Part shown: positions 44,155 through 54,688 of the stretch, piece after piece
Numbering within the stretch: position 1 is the stretch's first letter
How the letters are laid out: each line of letters opens with the position of its first letter
Source of the DNA: an uncultured Lentisphaeria bacterium
GTDB taxonomy: Bacteria > Verrucomicrobiota > Lentisphaeria > Victivallales > Victivallaceae
Length of the DNA stretch: 64,000 nt
Assembly: GCA_903863035.1 (NCBI GenBank)
Contig: CAIPAT010000426.1
Coordinates: 23,104 to 87,103 of the forward strand
Reading direction: 5' to 3'
Notes under the pieces: generated by a model
What the model saw: the letters and a program-made list of their open reading frames with translations, nothing else
Databases searched by the model: none
What the model was told of the DNA's origin: nothing
Made by a program: the position numbers and the translations under genes

Positions 44155-44817
44155 TTATTTAGCAGGGGTCGCCGCAGGCTTTCGCATCTGCTGCATCATC
44201 ATTTTCCGGAATTCCACCTGCTGGGCGCGGGTTACAGGACTGGTCTCTTCGTATCTGGCTTTCTGCCGTTCGGGTGAATTGCGTCCGCCACCGGGCGGTC
44301 CTGCCGCTGGCTGTCCGCCGCCAGCGGGACGCTGTCCCTGTGCGCCACCCTGGGCTTGCTGCGCTGCACGGCGCTGCCTCATCTGTTCGGCTATTTTCTC
44401 AAGTTCTTTCTGCTGGTCTTCTTTCGACATTTTAAAGAATTTATCAAGCCGTTCTTTTTGCATTTCCTGAAAAACAGGCTGTATATTTTCGCGGAGTTTA
44501 GCCTGTTCATCTTTAGGGATATCCGGCGCTCTCATAACCTGCCACGGCTGTCCATCGCTGAGTTGCGCGACGTAAGTTTTTTTGTCATCCATTGACAGTT
44601 TGCTGAACTTATCGGAAGCTAGATAGCCTGCGATTTGCTTCTTGTCCGATTTTACCGAGGGGGCATCTTTCAGACTGGGCTTAAAGAAAAGATAATATGT
44701 TCCGGCTGAAATGACGGCGGCGGCAGCAATCGAACTGCATGTCCGGAGAATTATTTTCTTCTTTGACTGCGCCGGCTTTGCCACGACTTTTTTCTTGCTT
44801 TTGACATTTATATTCAT
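44155..44817 (-). CDS. Membrane-anchored protein with Q/R/G/P-rich low-complexity region
   Basis: This 220-residue protein has a basic N-terminus, one membrane helix (about residues 27-45), then a helical region with 'SKEDQQKELEKIAEQMRQRR' that resembles the charged helices of Spy/LTXXQ-type periplasmic proteins, then 'AQQAQGGAQGQRPAGGGQP', a low-complexity stretch, and a Q/M-rich end. I know no family for it. It is the last gene on the strand of the ECF sigma module and could be envelope-located; this is inference. Confidence 0.65.
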   Translation of the reverse strand: MNINVKSKKKVVAKPAQSKKKIILRTCSSIAAAAVISAGTYYLFFKPSLKDAPSVKSDKKQIAGYLASDKFSKLSMDDKKTYVAQLSDGQPWQVMRAPDIPKDEQAKLRENIQPVFQEMQKERLDKFFKMSKEDQQKELEKIAEQMRQRRAAQQAQGGAQGQRPAGGGQPAAGPPGGGRNSPERQKARYEETSPVTRAQQVEFRKMMMQQMRKPAATPAK

Positions 44818-44849
44818 AGACGTATGCTCCTGATAGTTATATACGCAAA

Positions 44850-45389
44850 TTATTTTTTATCCATCGGGTCGCCGACATGTCCATCGCCCCACAAATAATT
44901 CATGGCGCCGTTTGTCATTGGTTTGCCATGAACACAGGTGAAATCATTCATTATTATAGAGCTTGTTCGTTCAGCACGCTGTATGCCGCGAGCGGAAATC
45001 GCCATGAAATCATATTCGTAACTGGTGCCTTCCGAATCAAAATATGTTTTGTCCGCATACGCTGTGCCGTCCGCACGGAAAAATACATCTGACGGACATA
45101 AGAAAATTTTAGGTATGGCATCGTAAGGCTTGAGCAAATCATAAATCGGTGTTTCGGTAGTGTTTATCGAAGGCATTTTAGCGGCATTCGGGAATGTCTT
45201 GTAATCAGTGGCATAGGATTTGAGCATTATTCCGATTTGCCGCAGGTTATTTTTACAGGCAATGCTTCTTGCTTTGTTGCGGGCCTTGTTCAAGCCAGGC
45301 AGCATTATTGCAGCCAATATTCCGATAATGGCTAGCACGACCAGCAATTCGATGAGCGTGAATCTGTACAACTTTTTTTTGTTTTTCAT
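44850..45389 (-). CDS. Type II secretion pseudopilin-like protein (DUF1559-type)
   Basis: This 179-residue protein starts with a class III signal: '[20 protein letters not shown]' (prepilin N-terminal methylation motif), with arginine rather than glycine before the cleaved phenylalanine. The C-terminal '[11 protein letters not shown]' is the GDGHV end of the family common and multiplied in Lentisphaerae and Planctomycetes. The function of these proteins is unclear; they are probably processed by a prepilin peptidase and sit in the envelope. It lies between a lipoprotein and the Q-rich membrane protein on the same strand. Confidence 0.9.
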   Translation of the reverse strand: MKNKKKLYRFTLIELLVVLAIIGILAAIMLPGLNKARNKARSIACKNNLRQIGIMLKSYATDYKTFPNAAKMPSINTTETPIYDLLKPYDAIPKIFLCPSDVFFRADGTAYADKTYFDSEGTSYEYDFMAISARGIQRAERTSSIIMNDFTCVHGKPMTNGAMNYLWGDGHVGDPMDKK

Positions 45390-45414
45390 TCTTTCTCCTT
45401 GTCAATTATATAAT

Positions 45415-45717
45415 TTAAAGTCCAAAGCCGCCGAAAACGCGTTTACTGGTGGCATTGCTGTCAGATGCATTTTTTTTATAGACTGCTTCCATTTCCTGCT
45501 TTTCGACATCGTTCAGGCCGGACGCGACTTCAGGCGGAATGTGTGATACCTCTTTATTTTCTTCTTTATCCTTCTCCTCCTTAGCTTTTTTTGCTTTTTC
45601 CTTTTCTACAGTCTTTTTATCGGTTCCCTTCACTTCGTCAAAGAAGGCACATCCGCTTCCGGCACAGATTAAAGCAGTTGCGGCAATAATCAGCAAAAAA
45701 CTCTTTTTCATAAGCAT
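45415..45717 (-). CDS. Small lysine-rich lipoprotein
   Basis: This 100-residue protein has a lipoprotein signal peptide ending in 'AGSGCAF', so cysteine 23 should carry the lipid. The mature part is highly charged ('KGTDKKTVEKEKAKKAKEEK'), probably a helix or linker, followed by 'EVSHIPPEVASGLNDVEKQE'. No family is recognised. AAAGGA precedes the ATG. It lies 26 bases before the pseudopilin-type gene and after the metal-resistance-like protein. Confidence 0.7.
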   Translation of the reverse strand: MLMKKSFLLIIAATALICAGSGCAFFDEVKGTDKKTVEKEKAKKAKEEKDKEENKEVSHIPPEVASGLNDVEKQEMEAVYKKNASDSNATSKRVFGGFGL

Positions 45718-45760
45718 TTAAAGTCCTTTATAGTACATTAATATTCAAAATATTATATGG

Positions 45761-46222
45761 TTATAATTTTTCCTGCATTTTCCCTTGAACACGAACGAGT
45801 GTCTTCTGACGCATTTCCGCCAGTTTCCTTAATTGCTCCGGCGTCAGGAAAACTTTTAAATCATCATAATTCCCGGAAATTATCTCAATGAGTTCTCCAG
45901 TCCGCTTCTTTCTGAAATCCTGAATCCGGTCAAAGCCTTTATCTACAACCGGTCGTATTTTCTGCTGCTGTTCCGGCGTCAGTTTCAATTCACTTACATA
46001 GTTGTCAAAGATACGCTGCCTGAAAGACTGGCTGTTGCTTTTGTGGGCAGGGGGCTTGCCGACGTAGAAGCCGATGACTCCGCCCAGCAGTAGACCGGAA
46101 AGAAAGATCAGCACAAATGCGCCCCATATCTTTTTTGTTTTCGCGTTACTCCCCATTGGTATTATGCCGGAGGTTTCAATCGCGCTGTCAGCAAGTGAAT
46201 CGCTTTTCGCGTTATTCTCCAT
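45761..46222 (-). CDS. Membrane-anchored LTxxQ/metal-sensor-like protein (Spy/CnrX type)
   Basis: This 153-residue protein has one membrane helix (about residues 32-50, 'AFVLIFLSGLLLGGVIGFYVG') and a helical outer domain with two LTPEQ motifs ('LKLTPEQQQKIRPVVDKGFD' and 'FLTPEQLRKLAEMRQKTLV'), the hallmark of Spy, CpxP and heavy-metal sensor proteins. It lies five bases after the anti-sigma-like gene and so resembles the ECF sigma/anti-sigma/sensor triads such as CnrH-Y-X. The N-terminal 22 codons plus upstream bases repeat once (see the finding at 46139-46233); the ATG at 46222 is used. Confidence 0.75.
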   Translation of the reverse strand: MENNAKSDSLADSAIETSGIIPMGSNAKTKKIWGAFVLIFLSGLLLGGVIGFYVGKPPAHKSNSQSFRQRIFDNYVSELKLTPEQQQKIRPVVDKGFDRIQDFRKKRTGELIEIISGNYDDLKVFLTPEQLRKLAEMRQKTLVRVQGKMQEKL

Positions 46223-46227
46223 TGGTA

Positions 46228-46542
46228 TTATTCCCTCATTATATCGTTGATAGAAAATATTTTATCTTCCCACCTGCCGATGCTCTGACTGTCATCGGCG
46301 CCAGTCTGTGAGAAGCTGAAAACGGCTGCCAGGATCAGAGAAGCCGCAAGTGAGGTCCAGGCCAGCCGCCAGATAATTACTTCCTGACGCGGCCGCACCC
46401 GCCGTGAAACCGGCATTGCGACCGCACGGATATTAATCATCAGGTCGCGCTGCCATTCAGGTCCGGGCTGTAACTCGGCAGAATCTGCCTGAAAGCATGT
46501 TTTAAACGCTTCTTCGACTTTTCTGATTGCTTGTTTATTCAT
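46228..46542 (-). CDS. Small membrane protein, probable anti-sigma factor
   Basis: This 104-residue protein has a cytoplasmic N-terminal half and one membrane helix (about 67-85, 'LAWTSLAASLILAAVFSF'), the layout of short anti-sigma factors such as CnrY. No zinc-binding HxxxCxxC motif is seen, so it is not a classical ZAS anti-sigma factor. Identification rests on position four bases after the ECF sigma gene and the topology, not on sequence. It probably holds the sigma factor at the membrane until a signal reaches it. Confidence 0.6.
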   Translation of the reverse strand: MNKQAIRKVEEAFKTCFQADSAELQPGPEWQRDLMINIRAVAMPVSRRVRPRQEVIIWRLAWTSLAASLILAAVFSFSQTGADDSQSIGRWEDKIFSINDIMRE

Positions 46543-46546
46543 TTTT

Positions 46547-47125
46547 TTATTCTCCCGGCAATTTCGAAATTATCTGTTTCATTTTGGCCTTGGCGCGCAT
46601 CGCTCTGATTTTAGTTTTAGCCATGCCCCACTCCATCGCGGCGGCGGCTTCTTTCAGGGGCCAGTCTTCGAAGTAAATCATTTCCAGCAACGCCCGGTCT
46701 TCCGGAGACAGTTTATTGAGACACCAGCCAATCAACTCCTTTGCTTCCTGCCGCCGGACCAATGTCTCGAATTTTTCGAGTGAATCGCCCCGGCAGACTT
46801 TTTCCAGCCACTCAAGATGCTCATTGTCAGGAGCGGCCGCCAATACTTTTCTGCTGCTGCCGCATTCCCGCCAGTAATTGCAGCACGATCTGACGGCGAT
46901 GCCGGACAACCAGTTGCCAAACGGCTTATTCTGCGAAAAAGATCCCAGCGCCTTGAATGCCGCGATAAATACTTTGTGAGCGACTTCCTCGGCATCCGAC
47001 GGCGGAACTCTTTTCCGCACGATGGAGAACACTTTGCCTTTGTGCTCTTCCACCAGCAATTCAAAGTCATCAATACTTCCGCTTAAGATGCGGTTAATTA
47101 TTTCAGCTTCTCTCGGTACTGTCAT
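46547..47125 (-). CDS. ECF-type RNA polymerase sigma factor
   Basis: This 192-residue protein has region 2 (about residues 15-85: 'DDFELLVEEHKGKVFSIVRK' then 'DAEEVAHKVFIAAFKAL') and region 4 (about 130-190: 'LSPEDRALLEMIYFEDWPLK' and 'EAAAAMEWGMAKTKIRAMRA', a helix-turn-helix). These are the only two regions of ECF (sigma-70 group IV) factors. It heads a chain of envelope genes on the minus strand, so it probably responds to an envelope or metal signal through the next two proteins. Confidence 0.92.
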   Translation of the reverse strand: MTVPREAEIINRILSGSIDDFELLVEEHKGKVFSIVRKRVPPSDAEEVAHKVFIAAFKALGSFSQNKPFGNWLSGIAVRSCCNYWRECGSSRKVLAAAPDNEHLEWLEKVCRGDSLEKFETLVRRQEAKELIGWCLNKLSPEDRALLEMIYFEDWPLKEAAAAMEWGMAKTKIRAMRAKAKMKQIISKLPGE

Positions 47126-47254
47126 CTTATCTTTCCGGCAGAACCGAGCAGGCCTTTGTAATTGCGGCTTCTGCGATAATGAAAACGGTTCTGTGATTCA
47201 TTATTACTTGTTTAGTCGTTGCGGTTACATGAAAAGTTACAAAAAAATAAATTT

Positions 47255-47767
47255 TTATTCTTTTTTTATCATTAAAGGAAGTCCGGCCTGTTCCCTGAAC
47301 CGGTTTACAGCCTGCCAGAGCGCAGGATCCCGATACAGCAGTTTAACTAATTTCGAAGAACTTATACCGAGCGATTCAGCAGTATCTTTTAATGAAAAAC
47401 TATTTTTAAACAAATGATCAATCATCACTGCCGTCCAGAGCGGATAGTCCGGACTGTCAAGGCTGACTTCTGCGCGTTCCGGAACTGCCGGACTGCCGGA
47501 CCTGACCTCCAGCGCAAGTTGAAACCGCAGTTTTTTTAACGCTTCATGCCGGTTCTGGTGCTGGCTTCTACCCGAACAGTCGGTAACGGTTATGCCGGTC
47601 GGCGTGTGGCGCAACCTGACTGCACTGGACGTTTTGTTCCGCTTTTGTCCGCCGTTGCCGGAACCCTTGAACGCTTCCATGCCGCATTGCCGGAAGAATT
47701 CTTCGTCATTCTGTCTAAGCCACTTGTCGCGTTCATCAGAAATAATAAAATCTGTTTTTTTATCCAT
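47255..47767 (-). CDS. Class I release-factor-domain (GGQ) protein
   Basis: This 170-residue protein contains the peptidyl-tRNA hydrolysis motif GGQ (residues 39-41) in 'GSGNGGQKRNKTSSAVRL' and 'HTPTGI', as in RF1, RF2, ArfB and PrfH. It lacks the stop-codon-reading domain 2 of RF1/RF2. The C-terminal 60 residues end with a helix-turn-helix-like 'LKDTAESLGISSSKLVKLLY'. It may rescue stalled ribosomes, but the basic tail of ArfB is not obvious. I start at 47767; the frame continues upstream, but only into proline- and alanine-rich shadow sequence. No RF partner is nearby. Confidence 0.78.
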   Translation of the reverse strand: MDKKTDFIISDERDKWLRQNDEEFFRQCGMEAFKGSGNGGQKRNKTSSAVRLRHTPTGITVTDCSGRSQHQNRHEALKKLRFQLALEVRSGSPAVPERAEVSLDSPDYPLWTAVMIDHLFKNSFSLKDTAESLGISSSKLVKLLYRDPALWQAVNRFREQAGLPLMIKKE

Positions 47768-47838
47768 AATATGGTAATATTCCGCATGGTCGGTTGAGTA
47801 ATAAAATAATCCAGTCCGGAGAAAATACAATGCCGCAA

Positions 47839-49344
47839 TCAGATTGCGATTACCAGTTTGAGCACAACCCGCATCAGCATGGTCTGAGTCATCAGCATGG
47901 TACCGGCAATACAGATCAGGATTGCGGTCCGCCTGGTCAGCGGCTGCTCTGATATAATGACGCAGGCCAGGACAAGCGGGACCGGCATGTAAAATATCAG
48001 CAGTCTGCCCATTTCTCCTCTGGTCAGCGGCGACAGGCACATGAAAAACAGCATAACAGCATAAAGCAGCGTGATCAGTATGGAATTCCCGGACAGGATG
48101 GTTTTCAGCCCTTTGCCGCGGATGCCGGCAATTTTTCCGGCAAGCAGGAAGAAGGGCAGGAAGAAGCCAGGCGGACCGAGAAACAGGAGAAAGTCGAAAA
48201 AGTTAAATGCCGCCCAAACGGCTGAACGGCTGGTTTCGGCATGAAACCTGGCCTGGTTATGGAGGCATTGCAGAAATATTCCGATAATGTTGAATCCGCA
48301 GATGCAGCAGAGCAACGTCACAGCAAGACCGCCCGCTGCCACTCCGGCCGTAATGACTAAATTCTTTCTGATATTTCCCGACACACCGGCCGTTATAAGA
48401 AAAAACGCGAAAACCAGGAGAATAAGAACTCCATACGCCAGAGTGAAAAATGTTCCAAGTCCAAGCATAAATCCGCATAATACTGCCCATAAAAGCGCCG
48501 GTTTGCCATCGGTGGCGGCCATTGTGAAAAACAGACAACACAGCGAGGTGATGAAAAAGAACGGCGGGTCATAATGTCCGGTAAAGAGTATTGCGCCGGG
48601 AACCGCCAGCAAGGTTAATGCCGCCATTCCGGCATAGGGAAATTTATTTTTTGCCAGAATGAACGCCGACAGCAGGATAAGCCCTTTCGCCAGTGAAATT
48701 CCGGCCAACATCAGCAGCACCAGCAGGGCGGCGGCACATGCTGTTACAGTTCCATTATCCGCAGCGACTTTTTCAATGGTGCCGGCCGGCAGTATCCGGT
48801 CGATAAGTTTGCGCAAGGCATCTGATTCTCTGCATGCTTTCAAGGCAAGCCATGAGACTAGAATGTTGCCTGGCGGGTGTACGTCAACATGCTCCGGCGT
48901 GGAACTGCGATTGTTTTGCGGTTTGGTGAAGTCAGAAAAGTATTTCACCGGAGAGTCTATTGTCGCTGCCACGGTCATGTAACCGGAAGTATATTTATCA
49001 ATTATACCGACCATATTTTCGTTGATGCCGGCTCTGCCGCTCAACAATATCTGATAATCTATAATCAGTCCGCACAGCAGAATCAGAATTACTCCGGCGA
49101 CTTTGCCGTGAATAGACGTGGAACGGAAATCGGTCAGAAAAGCTATAATCACCGCAGTGCAGAAAAAAATAATTACGGTGATTGTTTCAAAGATTGGAAA
49201 ATCAAAGTTTTGCACCCGGTTCCAGCACCATTGACCCGGCACGCCCAACGGGATTTTTCCGCACAGAACGGCCAGAATCAACAGCAGCGAAAAAGCGATG
49301 CATGTTGTAATGCCGGTAAAAAATCTTTTTTCTCCTCCGGTCAA
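47839..49344 (-). CDS. Polytopic membrane protein, glycosyltransferase-39-like
   Basis: This 501-residue protein has about 11-12 predicted membrane helices. The large first outer loop holds 'STPEHVDVHPPGNILVSWLAL', whose HPPG motif recurs in lipid-dependent membrane glycosyltransferases of the GT-C superfamily. An earlier acidic residue in 'IIDYQILLSGRAG' could fill the catalytic role, but a classical DxE is not clear. The start is a TTG at 49344, supported by a strong GAGGAG eight bases upstream. Function (sugar transfer to lipids or proteins) is inference. It is 61 bases from the KDPG aldolase gene. Confidence 0.65.
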   Translation of the reverse strand: MTGGEKRFFTGITTCIAFSLLLILAVLCGKIPLGVPGQWCWNRVQNFDFPIFETITVIIFFCTAVIIAFLTDFRSTSIHGKVAGVILILLCGLIIDYQILLSGRAGINENMVGIIDKYTSGYMTVAATIDSPVKYFSDFTKPQNNRSSTPEHVDVHPPGNILVSWLALKACRESDALRKLIDRILPAGTIEKVAADNGTVTACAAALLVLLMLAGISLAKGLILLSAFILAKNKFPYAGMAALTLLAVPGAILFTGHYDPPFFFITSLCCLFFTMAATDGKPALLWAVLCGFMLGLGTFFTLAYGVLILLVFAFFLITAGVSGNIRKNLVITAGVAAGGLAVTLLCCICGFNIIGIFLQCLHNQARFHAETSRSAVWAAFNFFDFLLFLGPPGFFLPFFLLAGKIAGIRGKGLKTILSGNSILITLLYAVMLFFMCLSPLTRGEMGRLLIFYMPVPLVLACVIISEQPLTRRTAILICIAGTMLMTQTMLMRVVLKLVIAI

Positions 49345-49405
49345 TTATATGCTCCTCGACTGCGAAATTAATTTTGAATCATAACTCACGCTGAAGGAAT
49401 GGTAT

Positions 49406-50038
49406 TTAACTCAGTGCTGTTCCAAGCGCGTTTTTCGCTGATTCCGTGATTTTATCCCATTGTTTGTTGATGACATATTCAGGGAGTAGAATATGTTCCA
49501 GAGAAACCGCATATACCTGCGGTATTTTAAGATAATCCTTGATTTTATCCTGAGTGATGCCCCCTTTGGGCAGGATATCCAGCGGAAGATGGTCGAACGG
49601 TTCCAGAATTGCTTTCAAGTAATCAACTCCGCCGGACGGTTCCGCCGGAAAAAACTGAAAATGCACGCAACTGTTGAGCAGGATGCGTTCAATGTCGGAA
49701 GGTGTGTTGGCGCCGGGGGCGAAAACGATCGGCGACTTTATGGCAATCTTGATGGACTCTTCGCAAACGCCTGGCGCCGTGGCGAATTTTGCTTTCGAGT
49801 CAACGGCGCGCAGAAATTGATCTTTATTCAGGATACCGGATGCTCCGATCAAAAAATCCGGAAATTCTTTAGCGATTTCCCGGATGGCTTTGCTGTCGCT
49901 GTAGCGCCTGAAGGTTATTTCCATGGCCGGCAGTCCGCCTTTGATCAGAGCTTCAGCAACTTTAAGCGCGTCCGCGATCTCTATATCTTTAATTGTCAAC
50001 AGAGGAACAATTTTATATTTGCCCAGGCTCGTAAACAT
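49406..50038 (-). CDS. eda: 2-dehydro-3-deoxy-phosphogluconate (KDPG/KHG) aldolase
   Basis: This 210-residue class I aldolase cleaves KDPG to pyruvate and glyceraldehyde-3-phosphate. It shows 'ALIKGGLPAMEITFRRYSD' (with the conserved glutamate), 'LIGASGIL', the Schiff-base lysine expected around 'AKFATAPGVCEESIKIA', and 'LDILPKGGITQDKIKDYLK'. Its trimeric TIM-barrel length is normal. No edd or sugar kinase is nearby, so it may serve uronate or KDG breakdown. The ATG at 50038 has AAAGG a little far upstream. Confidence 0.88.
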   Translation of the reverse strand: MFTSLGKYKIVPLLTIKDIEIADALKVAEALIKGGLPAMEITFRRYSDSKAIREIAKEFPDFLIGASGILNKDQFLRAVDSKAKFATAPGVCEESIKIAIKSPIVFAPGANTPSDIERILLNSCVHFQFFPAEPSGGVDYLKAILEPFDHLPLDILPKGGITQDKIKDYLKIPQVYAVSLEHILLPEYVINKQWDKITESAKNALGTALS

Positions 50039-50652
50039 ATTTTTATATAACCTTTCTGTTGGGATGCCGCTGATTGAAACAGCTGAATATTATAAATAAT
50101 TTAATTATTTCTGAAATTTTATCATCCTCTATGGAATATCCATATAATAACCAAAACCTATTCAAAATAATGAATATACATTGCAAAAGATATATATCAA
50201 CCGGATTTTGTCCATGCTTTACAAAGTTAAATAAATAAACGCTACTTGAAATATACTTGTGAAAACTCGGCATGTTTCAAATAATGGTCAGAGATAGTTG
50301 ACACTTTTTCAAACGCTGCGCACAAGGTTGGCAGGCTCAGAACATATGCACTGTTCCTATGGATTCAACGGACAGAAGAAGTCCGTTACTACAAAGTGTC
50401 AACTATCTTTTGAAACATGGCGAAAACTTTTTTTATTAAGAGCTGCCAAGAAAGAAACTTGACAAGTCTTGCGAAATATCCCGAAGTTATTTTGGGAATT
50501 GCCGGAGAGGCGCATACATGAAGATCTGTAACGAACCGGCAAAACTTTCCTTGTCCGGCTAATATCTATAAACATAAAGCAAGTGGCACTTGACTTTTAC
50601 ACACAGAAAATTATGTTACATTTATACTCAAACAATAAAGGGGTAAGTCAGA
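50039..50652. repeat. AT-rich gap with a MITE-like inverted-repeat element
   Basis: No gene fits in this 614-base gap. At 50271-50419 lies an element with outer arms CATGTTTCAAA/TTTGAAACATG and inner arms AGATAGTTGACACTTT/AAAGTGTCAACTATCT, both perfect, separated on the left by ten extra bases. GAAAACT flanks it on both sides (50261-50267 and 50422-50428), like a target duplication. A perfect AACGGAC/GTCCGTT hairpin lies inside near 50367-50387. The remaining DNA to 50580 is unremarkable, though the piece near 50502-50558 can pair TGCCGG with CCGGCA. Confidence 0.6.
50590..50617 (+). promoter_or_regulatory. Promoter of the small exported protein gene
   Basis: TTGACT (50590-50595) and TATGTT (50612-50617) are 16 bases apart, about 40 bases before the ATG. 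The -35 is close to consensus, the -10 only fair. Confidence 0.45.
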
Positions 50653-51231
50653 ATGAAAAAGATGTTAACACTGGTTTTGTCCGTAGCGGCGGTATGCTGT
50701 ATGGCCCAGCAGGCTGAAGTCAGAATTGATGTGGATGGACTCAAGAGCGGTGTGGCGTTAACTCCGGTCAAGTCGCCTCCGTTTTATGTCGGCAACGCTT
50801 CATGGCTGTCGGACAAAAAGGAATGTTACCTGATTGTGAGCGGCGGCAAAATCACTAAGGACTGGACTGAGATGGAATTCAGTTTCGTGCCTGAGAACGA
50901 TGGAACCGTATCGCTGGTACTGCGCGGCCCGTGGTATAAACCTGGAACAGAAGTTAATAACTTGCCGGTGTGGGTGGCGTATGATGATTTGACTGCGGTC
51001 GGTGCGGAAATTAAGAATCCAGGCTTCGAAGAGGGTAATCCGGCCTCAAGCGGATTCTTCGACGGCTGGGGCGGCGACCCGTCCAATATGGTTGTGGGTA
51101 AAGATGATTCAAAATCCGGCAAAAATTATGTTAAAGTATGGCATAATGTCCCGGTCAGACAGGAAATCACAGTGAAAAAAGGCCAGCAGGTAACCATCAA
51201 ATTCAGTATCAAGGCAATTGCTGTTGAATAA
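50653..51231 (+). CDS. Exported beta-sandwich protein of unknown function
   Basis: This 192-residue protein has a signal peptide (about 1-19, 'LTLVLSVAAVCCMAQ'). The mature part looks like a carbohydrate-binding-module-type beta sandwich: 'MEFSFVPENDGTVSLVLRGP' and 'NPGFEEGNPASSGFFDGWGG', the latter matching the start of the CBM_4_9-like domains that follow 'NPGFE'. I infer that it binds polysaccharide, but no binding residues can be shown. It is transcribed alone, with its own promoter and a strong terminator after it. Confidence 0.7.
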   Translation: MKKMLTLVLSVAAVCCMAQQAEVRIDVDGLKSGVALTPVKSPPFYVGNASWLSDKKECYLIVSGGKITKDWTEMEFSFVPENDGTVSLVLRGPWYKPGTEVNNLPVWVAYDDLTAVGAEIKNPGFEEGNPASSGFFDGWGGDPSNMVVGKDDSKSGKNYVKVWHNVPVRQEITVKKGQQVTIKFSIKAIAVE

Positions 51232-51262
51232 ATAAACCGTATTGGTAAATGTAGAAAAATAT

Positions 51263-51301
51263 CGGGGTGTTCGGTTATATGACCGGACGCCCCGTTTTTA
51301 A
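51263..51301 (+). terminator. Rho-independent terminator after the exported protein gene
   Basis: CGGGGTGTTCGGT (51263-51275) pairs with ACCGGACGCCCCG (51282-51294) with two weak positions around a TATATG loop and is followed by TTTTTAATTT. It may also serve the convergent gene. Confidence 0.85.
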
Positions 51302-51318
51302 TTTAAGAAGGTTTCGTT

Positions 51319-52407
51319 TTATGCGAGTGCGAGAGATGCTCTGGCGCCTGCAGTCAATTCATCTATCAGATGTTTGACTGAAACTATTTCCTTGATACGG
51401 GAAACGTTGCTTCCGGCCATGGCAAAACCAACATCCATCATCCCCCGTGAAGCGTTATCGAGCGCCTTCGCTATGCAGTAATTCACTTCTTTGGGTTTGC
51501 ATGTGTGCAGACAGTGGTATACACAGCCGAAATCCATTCGTTCGCCATTGGATATCTTTCTGACGAAATCATTCATAATTACTCTGCCCGGCATTCCTAC
51601 CGGACTTTGGATGATGACAACATCTTCATCATTTGCGGCTATATACGCATCTTTATATTCCTGCGACACGTCACATTCGTGCGTACAGACAAAACGTGTT
51701 CCCATCTGGACGCCGCCTGCACCCAGTTTCATGACTCTGGCAATGTCCTTGCCGTCAAAAATACCGCCTGCTGCAATTACCGGAATATCTATGTTGTTGT
51801 GGATAAAACCACGGACGGTTTCAATTACTCTTTTCAGGATATTGTCTAAGGAATAATTTTCTTTGTCAGCTAGTTCAGCACTGCTGTATCCCAGATGTCC
51901 GCCAGCCATGGGGCCTTCCACGATAACAGCATCCGGCAGTCGATTATACTTCCGCAGCCAGGTACTGCAGATAATGTGCGCGGCACGGGGCGAAGATACA
52001 ATCGGCACCAGTTTGGTGGTGAGGTTTTTGACAAATGACGGTAAGCGCATCGGCAGTCCGGCTCCGGAAATAATCACATCGATGTCTTCGTCCTGAGCTG
52101 CTTTGACCAGATCTTCATAATTGGTCAGTGCGCACATGATATTCACGCCGAACGGATTTTTAGTCATCCGGCGGGTTTGCTTGATACTGTTGATGAATGC
52201 GGAGCGCGACCAGCCTAGATAATCGCGCGTTTTGCTTTCATCGTTTTCGCCGAGTCCGATGGCGGCGATTACGCCCAGAGCACCCTCATTGGATACTGCT
52301 GCAGCCAGGGCTGAAGTTGATACACGCACTCCCATTCCGCCCTGAATGAGTGGCAATGAAATCTGCAGATTCCCGATTTTTAAATTTTCGAATAATGTTG
52401 TATTCAT
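51319..52407 (-). CDS. FabK/nitronate monooxygenase-like flavoprotein (second copy)
   Basis: This 362-residue protein belongs to the same FMN-dependent TIM-barrel family as the gene at 3986-5017. It shows 'ISLPLIQGGMGVRVSTSALA' at the start, 'EGPMAGGHLGYSS' with the conserved histidine, and the FMN-binding 'AAGGIFDG' and 'GAGGVQMGTRFVCT'. It is a different subfamily: an extra segment (about 310-325, 'FGCVYHCLHTCKPKEVNYC') is cysteine-rich. It could be a nitronate monooxygenase or a FabK-type enoyl-ACP reductase. A hairpin with a T-run lies just upstream of its start and may regulate it. Confidence 0.82.
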   Translation of the reverse strand: MNTTLFENLKIGNLQISLPLIQGGMGVRVSTSALAAAVSNEGALGVIAAIGLGENDESKTRDYLGWSRSAFINSIKQTRRMTKNPFGVNIMCALTNYEDLVKAAQDEDIDVIISGAGLPMRLPSFVKNLTTKLVPIVSSPRAAHIICSTWLRKYNRLPDAVIVEGPMAGGHLGYSSAELADKENYSLDNILKRVIETVRGFIHNNIDIPVIAAGGIFDGKDIARVMKLGAGGVQMGTRFVCTHECDVSQEYKDAYIAANDEDVVIIQSPVGMPGRVIMNDFVRKISNGERMDFGCVYHCLHTCKPKEVNYCIAKALDNASRGMMDVGFAMAGSNVSRIKEIVSVKHLIDELTAGARASLALA

Positions 52408-54645
<2,238 letters not shown>

Positions 54646-54688
54646 TAAAGATTTTTGAAATATTAAATATAGACAGTGAAGGATCATA

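Noticed and set aside
47768..48040. Upstream extension of the GGQ protein by 91 codons
   Set aside because: The extension overlaps the membrane-protein gene in another frame and reads as shadow sequence; the ATG at 47767 fits the family start.
50581..50605. Sigma-54 promoter before the small exported protein (TGGCAC at 50584)
   Set aside because: A TGGCAC is present but the matching TTGC -12 element is not at the required distance; a sigma-70-type promoter fits better.
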